Below, piece after piece: positions 26,155-33,775 of a DNA stretch of 64,000 nucleotides. How positions within the stretch are numbered: the stretch's first letter is position 1; the number at the start of each line of letters is the position of its first letter. The DNA is from an uncultured Prevotellaceae bacterium. Lineage in GTDB: Bacteria; Bacteroidota; Bacteroidia; Bacteroidales; Bacteroidaceae. The notes beneath the pieces are model-generated. The model did no database searches, was not told where the DNA came from, and was given only the letters and a program-made list of their open reading frames with translations. The position numbers and the translations under genes were made by a program. The DNA lies in contig CALDLA010000099.1 of the NCBI GenBank assembly GCA_937898415.1, positions 62,001-126,000 on the forward strand. The letters run 5' to 3'.

Positions 26155-29100
26155 ATGGCGGCAGAACGTTTCAAAAAATGCTTGCTGGCACTTGTCGCCC
26201 TGCTTGGTGTGACCGTCCTCCCTATGGCTGCCGAGGAAGATGCTGGCACAGCACCTTATTCCATCGAGCTCACCCACAATGGCGGAGCATACAAGGTGCG
26301 CTTCACCATTGAGGGTGCCGACAGTATCAAGGCTTCGGGCCAAGGCGGCGACTACGCCCAGCTTGAGGGACATGCAGCCCCCAGCGGCAACATCACCGTT
26401 ACGATGGAGTGGGTGGCGTGCAATGGCGATGCACAGGAATTGGAGTTTAAGAGCATCGACGTGCTGATGGGCAATCAGGCCCGCAACGGCGATGCCGAAC
26501 GTAGCGACGACGAACTGCAGTTCACCAAGACAAGCCGCACGTACGACAACTCGTTGGACAAGGTGGTTTACACCTTTAACTGTGCCGACTTCCAGAAGGC
26601 CGACCCCTCGGTGACTGACTCGACGCTGATGGTTACCGCCTACAGTACGGTGCAGTTAGGCAGCAACGTTACGGAGACACATCTCTTCTTGAAACTGAAA
26701 CTCGACGGTCTCAGTCTGCATCATACAGAAGACAACAATGCCAAGGACGAAGGTGGCGGCGAGAGATATATCATCCCCATCGTCATTGGCGGCGTGCTTG
26801 TTGGCGGCGAAGAATGGCTGCGCCGGACATTGAAAAAGAGAAAGAAGAAGAACGGAAACGATAACGAAAACGGAAACGATAACGAAAACGAAGAAGGCGA
26901 AGAGGACGACATCCCAGACATGCTGGAGATGGAGTTGTATAAAGACTTCGGCGACACGTTGGTGACTGGTGACGCACCGAAGCGGGTGAGTGCCTGCATC
27001 GTCCGCCACCCGAAGGACGGCGGTCCGGAGTATGTCGACAAGCGTCTGACGCAGATGATACAGATTTTTGCCGACGATGGCTATACCGCTGTCGAGGAAG
27101 AGGGTGTCATCAACGGCTGGAAGTGTGCGCTGGTGCAGGCTCCCGACTGGGAGACGCCCCCCGAGGAGGGCATTGTACAGTTCCGCGTGGCCTCGCCCGA
27201 AGCCAGCTATACCAACCGTATCCACTTCAAGATTCAGAAAGGGCAGGTGGTCTTTGGTCAGGACAATCTGACGCTGCCCGCCATGTATGACAAGGAGATA
27301 CGCCTGCCGTTCCTCGTGACAGGCATCAAGCCCACCGATGGTGCGGAGATTACCGCCACCGTCAGTGGCAAGCGCCTCAAGATGAACGACCAGAAGGCAA
27401 AAGAGGAAAACTGGGGCAAGGAGGACTTTGCCATCGACTACACCGTTGACGTGGAGTGGAGCAAGCAGAACAACTACTGGGAGGCCGTCATTCGCGACAT
27501 CTGGCAGGACGAGAAAGAGAACGAGCAATACCAGCCTGGCGATTTCCTGGAATACAACCTCGCCGTCGAGGCGAAGACGAAGCAGGGACTGGTCATCAAG
27601 GGCAAGTTGCCGCTCTACCGCTTCTATATGGGTCTCGCATTCCAGATGGAGGGCAACAACGTGGGCTGCTATCTCGAGGAGTACGACCCTGTACACCACA
27701 TCGACTCGCTCTTGGTCCAGAAGCAGGACGACAAGGAAGTGACCCCCGCCGAGACCCGCTGCTGGTTGCGCTACTACACGTGGGACGAGAATACGAACCA
27801 CATGGTCATCATCAATCCCGCCCTGCAGGAAGACCGCATGGCGGATACAGAAGACGGAAAACGGCTCGACCGTGCCTTCCAGGTGATTGCCTACGACAAA
27901 AACCAACAGGAGCGCGTCAACAAACTCGGCCTGCAGCTTGTAGTCAAGTACAACTCCAAGGGCGAACCCTATTACATCCTGCGTTGCCGCTTCGGTGTGC
28001 TCAATGCGCCCAATCGCATATTCGGCTACATCCAGTGCCGCTGCATCCTCGGTGGAAAGGAATGTGTGGCCACGCGCCCTGTGCTCCTGCTCTCACAGCC
28101 TAAGCCCAGCTTCCGCTCTCCTGCTGAGTTGGCACAATGGCAGAAGAAGAACAACCAGACGCGCGACAGGCTGGAGGAAATAGACCGAGAAATCTATCAA
28201 TTGGGACTCTACGACCGTCTGGCTCCGCTGGTCAACTATCTGCATCTGCACCTCGATGCCTACGAGCAGAACTCCCGTTATGGCTTCGACGAGCGCTGTG
28301 TTAAGGCCATCATGCGCACCTACCACCACGTGCTGGAGGGTGAGCAGCAGGAGACCAACAGTCATGCGCTGGTGGCTTGCGACAGTCTGGAAGAGGAGGT
28401 GTGGGAATACTTCAAGTGTATGCGCACCACCATCGACGACATGGGTACGTGGCAGAAGCTGTTCATCAGCGTGGCTACCCTCGGACTCTTTGATGTCGCT
28501 ACGGGCACCATCGAGGTCATCGGGGCCATGAAGGACTATGTTGACAAGGGCGGCGACAGCGTGTTTGGTGCCTTCTTTGTCGGCGTGAAGATCGTCACGG
28601 CAAAATATCTGATGGAGAAGGCCATGAATGTGGGCATGAGTGCCGCCAAGAATTACTTGAAATCTGGTGGCGATGTGAGGATGACCTGGAAAGCAACGAA
28701 GGTCGATGCCAAGAAGATGCTTGCTGAGGAACTCAACAGCGTCAAGGTATTCGGCAAGAAACTGCAGGCTGCTGAGACAGCCAAGGTTGCCAACAAGACG
28801 GCTCAGCAGAAGGCCGACGAGATAGCCGAAGCAGCGAAGAATCGTCCGCGTGTGAATCCCGAAAAGTACAAGGACGATGTCATGACGTACGGTCGCAAGC
28901 GTGCTCAGCAGAATCTGCAGGACCTGCAGGATGCCGTTGACATCTGCAAGGCCAATCCTACGGAGGCCAACATCCTGAAACGCAACCAAATGATCATTAA
29001 GTGCCAGAAGGACAAGCAGACCATGATGATCCTGAAGGGTCAGAAGAACTTTGAGACCATCGATGCCGCCAACCTCGGCGTCAACTTCGGTGAGTGCCGC

Positions 29101-29937
29101 AAGGCGGTCAACACCCATCTGGACAAGGTCTATAAGGCTACAGACAACCGCATGAAGCACTACCTGTCGAAGGAGGTTCCCGGCCTGAAACCGGAGGATA
29201 TCAAAATACTCGGTGCCACGTCGTCTGACAAGATGAAGCTGCTCAGCGGCAAGAGCATCACCTTCGACCGCGACGTCACCTATTTCTATATAGACAAGGT
29301 GACGGGCAAGAAGGTGTACTTCCCGCAGAAGGCGACCGAAAAGCTCTATGCCCGCGAGTTCTACCAGGTGGCCCAGGGTGGAGCTACGGCCAACTTCAAC
29401 CCCTTGAAAGACCCTATCGGCGGTGTGCTGAAGAATTTCTCCAAGGAGATGGACCAGACCATTGTCGAGGATGTGCTCAAGCATCCTGAAAGCTACGGTG
29501 TTGACCTCGACCGGATGATCAAGGCTGCGCTGCACGGCGAGAAGCTCAAGGACCCGACGAAGGTGGCCGAGGCGGTGTTCTACAAGGGCAAGGAACGCTT
29601 CGTGACCGCTGCGAAGATCATGAAGGAGGCGCAGCGTGCCGGCTCCGCTGTCGAGAAACTCGACCTGGAGGCTACGGCCATCGGCGAGATGATTGAGGGC
29701 TGCCGCCAGCAGGTGAAGGTCTTCAAGCTGCTCGACTCACGCAACATCGCTCGCATGACGGTCAATGGCGAAAGCCGCATCCCTAACTCGCTGCGCGAAG
29801 GCATCGCCGTGCTGGAGAAGCTGGCTGTCGATGGCAGCATCACCTTCAGTCAGGCCAGCGACTCTCTCGCCAGGATGGGGCAGAACTTCGAAACCATCTT
29901 CGTCGGGATGTATCGTGCGGTTGGAGATATTGGGTAA
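26155..29937 (+). CDS. Island gene 9: 1260-residue signal peptide-TM-cytoplasmic protein, unknown
   Basis: A signal peptide (~1-26) is followed by a ~175-residue outer domain. A TM at ~205-219 (YIIPIVIGGVLVGG), a basic patch RRTLKKRKKK, and an Asn/Asp/Glu repeat at ~234-250 come next. The remaining ~1000 residues are predicted cytoplasmic. They include two beta-rich segments (~260-660), an alpha region, and hydrophobic stretches at ~770-797 and ~803-824 that may be membrane-active. A helical Lys-rich tail contains FDRDVTYFYIDKVTGKKVYF and FYQVAQGGATANFNP. It is the largest island protein and shares its architecture with gene 2. No enzyme motif is certain. An effector-like C-terminus is possible but speculative. 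Confidence 0.7.
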   Translation: MAAERFKKCLLALVALLGVTVLPMAAEEDAGTAPYSIELTHNGGAYKVRFTIEGADSIKASGQGGDYAQLEGHAAPSGNITVTMEWVACNGDAQELEFKSIDVLMGNQARNGDAERSDDELQFTKTSRTYDNSLDKVVYTFNCADFQKADPSVTDSTLMVTAYSTVQLGSNVTETHLFLKLKLDGLSLHHTEDNNAKDEGGGERYIIPIVIGGVLVGGEEWLRRTLKKRKKKNGNDNENGNDNENEEGEEDDIPDMLEMELYKDFGDTLVTGDAPKRVSACIVRHPKDGGPEYVDKRLTQMIQIFADDGYTAVEEEGVINGWKCALVQAPDWETPPEEGIVQFRVASPEASYTNRIHFKIQKGQVVFGQDNLTLPAMYDKEIRLPFLVTGIKPTDGAEITATVSGKRLKMNDQKAKEENWGKEDFAIDYTVDVEWSKQNNYWEAVIRDIWQDEKENEQYQPGDFLEYNLAVEAKTKQGLVIKGKLPLYRFYMGLAFQMEGNNVGCYLEEYDPVHHIDSLLVQKQDDKEVTPAETRCWLRYYTWDENTNHMVIINPALQEDRMADTEDGKRLDRAFQVIAYDKNQQERVNKLGLQLVVKYNSKGEPYYILRCRFGVLNAPNRIFGYIQCRCILGGKECVATRPVLLLSQPKPSFRSPAELAQWQKKNNQTRDRLEEIDREIYQLGLYDRLAPLVNYLHLHLDAYEQNSRYGFDERCVKAIMRTYHHVLEGEQQETNSHALVACDSLEEEVWEYFKCMRTTIDDMGTWQKLFISVATLGLFDVATGTIEVIGAMKDYVDKGGDSVFGAFFVGVKIVTAKYLMEKAMNVGMSAAKNYLKSGGDVRMTWKATKVDAKKMLAEELNSVKVFGKKLQAAETAKVANKTAQQKADEIAEAAKNRPRVNPEKYKDDVMTYGRKRAQQNLQDLQDAVDICKANPTEANILKRNQMIIKCQKDKQTMMILKGQKNFETIDAANLGVNFGECRKAVNTHLDKVYKATDNRMKHYLSKEVPGLKPEDIKILGATSSDKMKLLSGKSITFDRDVTYFYIDKVTGKKVYFPQKATEKLYAREFYQVAQGGATANFNPLKDPIGGVLKNFSKEMDQTIVEDVLKHPESYGVDLDRMIKAALHGEKLKDPTKVAEAVFYKGKERFVTAAKIMKEAQRAGSAVEKLDLEATAIGEMIEGCRQQVKVFKLLDSRNIARMTVNGESRIPNSLREGIAVLEKLAVDGSITFSQASDSLARMGQNFETIFVGMYRAVGDIG

Positions 29938-29980
29938 GTGATAGTTAGGAGTTATGAATGATGAATTAACATAGTAGCCT

Positions 29981-30628
29981 ATGAACGAAGAACTATTAAC
30001 CAGTCGCGTAACGCTCTGTCCCGACGGCAAGTACCGCTGGGCCTATGAGGTGAACCTCTACCGCAACCCCACCATCCTGATAGACCTCGTCAAAGTCATT
30101 GCCTACATCTTTCTCGCCATGTACGTTTTCTTCTTCGTCATTGGCGTCTTGGACGGCAACATCAGAATCAGGTCGTGGGAAGACCTGTGGACGAACCTCT
30201 GGGGTGAGGCCGTGATGTTTTTCTTGATGGCGCTGTTCCTCATGGCCATCGCCGTCATCAGCTATTACATCGGGGCACGCGGCTCCGGGGGTGTCTATAC
30301 CGCTAAGTTTGAAATGGACGAGAAGGGTGTTCTTCATGCTCAGATGGCGAAGGAGGTGAAGAAGCAGCAGGTGGTCAATGAAATAGCAGCCATAGCTGGC
30401 ATAGCCGCCGATGAGCCAGGAATGGTGGCCAGCTCTATCCTTTCCTCCACCTTCACGGCCTGGAATAGCGAGTTCCGCAAGGTGCGCCACGTCATCCCTG
30501 TCCGTCGTCGCGACCTCATCAAAGTCAACGAGTTGCTGACCAAGAACCGCATCTTCGTGGACGACCCTGAGGATTACGAGTTCGTGCTCGACTACATCCG
30601 CCAGCGTTGCCCGAGAATAAAACATTAA
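29981..30628 (+). CDS. Island gene 10: two-TM membrane protein of unknown function
   Basis: The 215-residue protein has a short N-terminal strand pair (RVTLCPDGKYRWAYEVNL), TM segments at ~29-52 and ~70-93, and a cytoplasmic C-terminal domain of ~120 residues (KFEMDEKGVLHAQMAKEV, RRRDLIKVNELLTKNRIFV, DYEFVLDYIRQRCP). The C-terminal part looks like a small alpha/beta domain, perhaps nucleotide- or protein-binding, but I cannot name it. A 43-bp gap precedes it, the largest inside the island, with no clear promoter box. Confidence 0.7.
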   Translation: MNEELLTSRVTLCPDGKYRWAYEVNLYRNPTILIDLVKVIAYIFLAMYVFFFVIGVLDGNIRIRSWEDLWTNLWGEAVMFFLMALFLMAIAVISYYIGARGSGGVYTAKFEMDEKGVLHAQMAKEVKKQQVVNEIAAIAGIAADEPGMVASSILSSTFTAWNSEFRKVRHVIPVRRRDLIKVNELLTKNRIFVDDPEDYEFVLDYIRQRCPRIKH

Positions 30629-30646
30629 CACTCAAAACTCATACGC

Positions 30647-31201
30647 ATGAAACAGGTATTATTCTCAGTTCTTAGTGCAGCATTGCTGCTTTCAGTCGTT
30701 AGTTGCGGCGACCAGAAGAAGAGAACCCTTTCCGAAGAAGGGGAGAAGAAGCAAGTGAGTGGTATTGCCAGTCATGTCATCAATCAGACTGTGGAAAACC
30801 TTCGGGAGGAAGAAGAGGATAACACAGAGACACCGTCGAAATCACTTGCCGATGCCCCGACGGACGTGAAGGAGTTGGCTGCTTGGTTGGAGGTACCATT
30901 CGTCGACGAGGACAACACACCACTGATGGGCAAGGACTATGTATATGAGGGACTTGGCGACATGTTCCGTTTCTACTTGACGGGCGGCAAGAACGACACA
31001 GCTTTCGGTCAGGTGCAGTGGATTATTCCGCAACGCACCAAGGGGCCGATTGTCTACGACCTGCACCCCATGGGGCACAGCATCTACCGGCTTACGGACG
31101 AAGGCACTGACGACACCCGTGGCTACATCTTTGTTGCCAGCGACAACCGCTTGCTTGTCCCTGATGGTGTAAGGGTCAAGGAGTATATCATTAAAGACTG
31201 A
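30647..31201 (+). CDS. Island gene 11: lipoprotein with one island repeat domain
   Basis: The 184-residue protein has a lipoprotein signal with lipobox SVVSC (Cys20). A charged linker with REEEEDNTETPSK (~53-65) leads to an outer domain. The C-terminal copy of the island domain contains MGHSIYRLTDEG (142-153) and VASDNRLLVPDG, ending VKEYIIKD at the terminus. It is shorter than the others and has a single copy. The stop is 4 bp before gene 12. Confidence 0.72.
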   Translation: MKQVLFSVLSAALLLSVVSCGDQKKRTLSEEGEKKQVSGIASHVINQTVENLREEEEDNTETPSKSLADAPTDVKELAAWLEVPFVDEDNTPLMGKDYVYEGLGDMFRFYLTGGKNDTAFGQVQWIIPQRTKGPIVYDLHPMGHSIYRLTDEGTDDTRGYIFVASDNRLLVPDGVRVKEYIIKD

Positions 31202-31205
31202 AAAA

Positions 31206-32210
31206 ATGAAGAGCATGATAGGAATTAGCCTTTTCGTCGCACTCATGGCGGCGTGTAATCAAGGCAAACACATCTGGGGAACCGGAGAGGATTTCCGATA
31301 TGTGGAATTCTCTCACATCCTTTCAGACTCCACGATTACGGCAGACAGCCTTGCCGTAGAGATGGGAGGCAATATCAAGGCACATGCAGAAAACGTGATG
31401 CCGAAAACAGGAGTGGCTTACATCGAACAGGAAACTGGCGACCGATGGACCATCACACTGAGCGATTCCCCCGATAGCATAGGCTATGGAAAGGCTTACT
31501 ACGAACAGGGAAGCGGATCAGCTATCTCGCTGCTGACACAGCTGAAACTGCGGGGACATGGTTTCTTCCTGATAGACGAACTGACAGGACGGAGATGGAA
31601 TGGTGCCCCTGGGCTCCTCTACGTCTATGCCAGCTGCGACAGCATTGGTATCACCGACGGCGTCTCCCGACGTATCTTTGTGACTGCCGATGTTCTACCG
31701 ACTCCTAACGACTCCCTGCACAAACCGAAGTGTAGCTCCGCTGTGAAGGGACAGGCTCACTCGCAATGGATCAAGGAAGGAAAGGAACTCGTCTATATCG
31801 ATGCTTCTGGCTGCATCATGAAGAACAACTGGACACACGACGGCTTCTATGTCGATGGCGAGGGCCATTGGGATCCCTTTACGCCCAGTCTGGAAAAAGA
31901 CTTGCTGGCCGACGGTTTCTACACCTGGGGCAACTGGGGCAACTGGGAAGGCAAGCAAATGACCTTCAAACTGACAACGAATGCCGACGGCATACGCCGG
32001 GGCACTGCCGTGCTCAGCATACGCATGGTGAAGGACCAAGAGGAACTGGAGAATTACATCGTCACCGCGACGGGTAACAGCACTTACCTGCTGGTAAAGG
32101 CTGACAACGACACCCTGCGCTATCATGCTGTCATCTTCGACGAGGGCATACCGGGTAAGGGGCGGCAGATGCTACTCTCGGGCTACGGCAAGACGGAACG
32201 GTACGAATGA
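31206..32210 (+). CDS. Island gene 12: lipoprotein, paralogue of island gene 6
   Basis: The 334-residue lipoprotein has lipobox LMAAC (Cys17). Copy one of the island domain covers ~75-160 (RGHGFFLIDE, YVYASCDSIGITDG). The linking segment QWIKEGKELVYIDASGC plus HDGFY (187-214) matches gene 6. Copy two (TGNSTYLLVKA, then HAVIFDEG) ends at the C-terminus. A GNWGNW motif near 242-247 is unusual. Unlike gene 6 it is anchored by lipid rather than a TM helix, so the pair may sit in different membranes. Confidence 0.75.
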   Translation: MKSMIGISLFVALMAACNQGKHIWGTGEDFRYVEFSHILSDSTITADSLAVEMGGNIKAHAENVMPKTGVAYIEQETGDRWTITLSDSPDSIGYGKAYYEQGSGSAISLLTQLKLRGHGFFLIDELTGRRWNGAPGLLYVYASCDSIGITDGVSRRIFVTADVLPTPNDSLHKPKCSSAVKGQAHSQWIKEGKELVYIDASGCIMKNNWTHDGFYVDGEGHWDPFTPSLEKDLLADGFYTWGNWGNWEGKQMTFKLTTNADGIRRGTAVLSIRMVKDQEELENYIVTATGNSTYLLVKADNDTLRYHAVIFDEGIPGKGRQMLLSGYGKTERYE

Positions 32211-32246
32211 AAACGTGAGTAATTAGAAAATCTGTAAATTGAGAAA

Positions 32247-32897
32247 ATGATGAATAAGCTGGTATTGACTATTATTGCAACCGGACTGTTGATGACGGCC
32301 TGTAACGCAGGTCGTCCGAACATCAACGGCGGCGACAGTGACCAACCCATCATGGACGGCTGGACATTCGAAGAGGCTTCTGAGTTCTGGCTGGCCTCTG
32401 TACTGGCCGATGAACGCATTGCCGTTCTCAATGGCGAGGGCGATTGGCTCACTCCCGACTCGCTGGCTCACCTGACGAAAGGTCACGTGCAGGTGAAGCT
32501 GCCTATCCACGACGGTGACCCGATGCCACACTGGGGCATCACCTACCGACAGCCCCAGACGGGAGGTTTCATCACCTTCCGGGACTCTGCTGCCACGCAC
32601 CCGACGGTCAGCGGCGATACGTTGCAATCCATCGGACTGGCCCACTACCATTTCTGCGACGACATGCTCCCAGAGTCGGCTGACACCACGGTCTTCGTAC
32701 AAAGTCGGGGCAAGGGTTTGTTTACCGGATTCCTAATGAACCGCGTTCGTAAGCATCACGATGACGGAACCTGGACGTGGCAGAAGAACGGCAATCCGGA
32801 GTGGTTCCCCTTCATCGTCAGCGTATATCCCGGAGGCGACAGTCTCTTGGTTAGCCGCGGTCTGAACCCGGTAGAGGTCTTCGTCATTGAGAACTGA
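32247..32897 (+). CDS. Island gene 13: lipoprotein matching the outer domain of island gene 4
   Basis: The 216-residue lipoprotein has lipobox LMTAC (Cys19). The mature part aligns along its length with residues 230-418 of gene 4: WLTPDSL, VKLPI, VFVQSRGKGLF, then VYPGGDSLLVSRG at 193-205 and VEVFVIEN at the end. It carries a single copy of the island domain. It is the last gene of the unit, 16 bp from the convergent glycosyltransferase gene, and no terminator is visible in that gap. Confidence 0.75.
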   Translation: MMNKLVLTIIATGLLMTACNAGRPNINGGDSDQPIMDGWTFEEASEFWLASVLADERIAVLNGEGDWLTPDSLAHLTKGHVQVKLPIHDGDPMPHWGITYRQPQTGGFITFRDSAATHPTVSGDTLQSIGLAHYHFCDDMLPESADTTVFVQSRGKGLFTGFLMNRVRKHHDDGTWTWQKNGNPEWFPFIVSVYPGGDSLLVSRGLNPVEVFVIEN

Positions 32898-32913
32898 TCG
32901 TTCCTTCTGTTTT

Positions 32914-33663
32914 CTACTCCACGATGGCAGGATACTTGCGTGTCCAGCCGTCCCAGCGCAGGCGCATGACGCCGAAGAAGGCCTCGCCGAAGATGCCGCC
33001 CGACATTTTCGAGGTGCCCTCACGACGGTTGACGAAGATAACAGGCACTTCCTTGATGCGGAAGCCAATCTTATAGGCGGTGAACTTCATCTCGATCTGG
33101 AAGCCATAGCCCTTGAAGCGTATTTTGTCGAGTTCGATGGTCTTCAGCACACGACGCTTGTAGCACTTGAAGCCGGCGGTGGTGTCGTGGACCTTGAAGC
33201 CCGTCACCATGCGGACGTATTTGGAGGCGAAGTAAGACATGAGTACACGACCGATGGGCCAGTTCACGACGTTGACGCCGCTGACATAGCGGCTACCGAT
33301 GGCTACGTCGTAGCCCTCGTCGTGGCAGGCGGCATAGAGTCGTGGCAGGTCGTTGGGATCGTGACTGAAGTCGGCGTCCATCTCGAAGATGTAGCCATAG
33401 TCGCGTTCCAGCGCCCACTTGAAACCGGCAATGTAGGCCGTTCCCAATCCCAACTTACCGCTGCGCTCGACCAAGAACAGACGGTCGCCGAACTCGTCGG
33501 CCATCAGCCGCTTCACAATCTGTGCCGTACCGTCGGGCGAGCCGTCGTCGATGACCAAGATGTGGAAACACTTGTCCAGGCCGAAGATGGCCCGGATGAT
33601 TTTCTCCATGTTCTCCTTCTCATTATAAGTAGGAATGATTACAATGCTGTCGCTTTCGTGCAT
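32914..33663 (-). CDS. GT2 glycosyltransferase, polyprenol-phosphate mannose synthase-like
   Basis: The 249-residue protein has the GT2 fold (IIPTYNEKENMEKIIRA, VIDDGSPDGTAQIV) and the DXD-type motif in EMDADFSHDPNDLPRL. It then has GSRYVSGVNVVNWP and the region TAGFKCYKRRVLKTI typical of DPM1-like enzymes. These transfer mannose or another sugar from a nucleotide sugar to polyprenyl phosphate. No C-terminal TM domain is present, as in the short single-domain enzymes. The donor and acceptor cannot be told. It has its own promoter divergent from mfd. Confidence 0.92.
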   Translation of the reverse strand: MHESDSIVIIPTYNEKENMEKIIRAIFGLDKCFHILVIDDGSPDGTAQIVKRLMADEFGDRLFLVERSGKLGLGTAYIAGFKWALERDYGYIFEMDADFSHDPNDLPRLYAACHDEGYDVAIGSRYVSGVNVVNWPIGRVLMSYFASKYVRMVTGFKVHDTTAGFKCYKRRVLKTIELDKIRFKGYGFQIEMKFTAYKIGFRIKEVPVIFVNRREGTSKMSGGIFGEAFFGVMRLRWDGWTRKYPAIVE

Positions 33664-33681
33664 AATCTATTGAATTTGGTG

Positions 33682-33689
33682 CAAAGGTA
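33682..33689 (-). promoter_or_regulatory. Promoter box (TACCTTTG, minus strand) of the glycosyltransferase
   Basis: TACCTTTG reads on the minus strand 18 bp upstream of the ATG at 33663, a short leader. Confidence 0.6.
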
Positions 33690-33699
33690 CGAAAAAAAA

Positions 33700-33734
33700 G
33701 TGAAAAGTGAAAAGTGAAAAGTGAAAAGTGAAAG
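33700..33734. repeat. Tandem GTGAAAA heptamer array
   Basis: Five GTGAAAA-type units start at 33700, 33707, 33714, 33721 and 33728, in the divergent promoter region between the glycosyltransferase and mfd. The tract sits just upstream of both -7 boxes, so a length change would shift promoter context. Confidence 0.82.
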
Positions 33735-33753
33735 AGAAAAGAGATTTTTTTCG

Positions 33754-33761
33754 TAATTTTG
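33754..33761 (+). promoter_or_regulatory. Promoter box (TAATTTTG) of mfd
   Basis: TAATTTTG matches TAnnTTTG. The mfd ATG at 33776 follows after 14 bp, leaving a very short leader. Confidence 0.6.
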
Positions 33762-33775
33762 CATCGCGTTAAGCA

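Noticed and set aside
28093..29535. A 480-codon minus-strand frame opposite island gene 9
   Set aside because: It is composed of short hydrophobic and histidine-rich runs typical of antisense translation and lacks any family pattern.
26155..29937. A polymorphic toxin call for island gene 9
   Set aside because: There is no recognised delivery domain, no clear toxin motif and no adjacent immunity-like gene; the predicted topology places the tail inside the producing cell.
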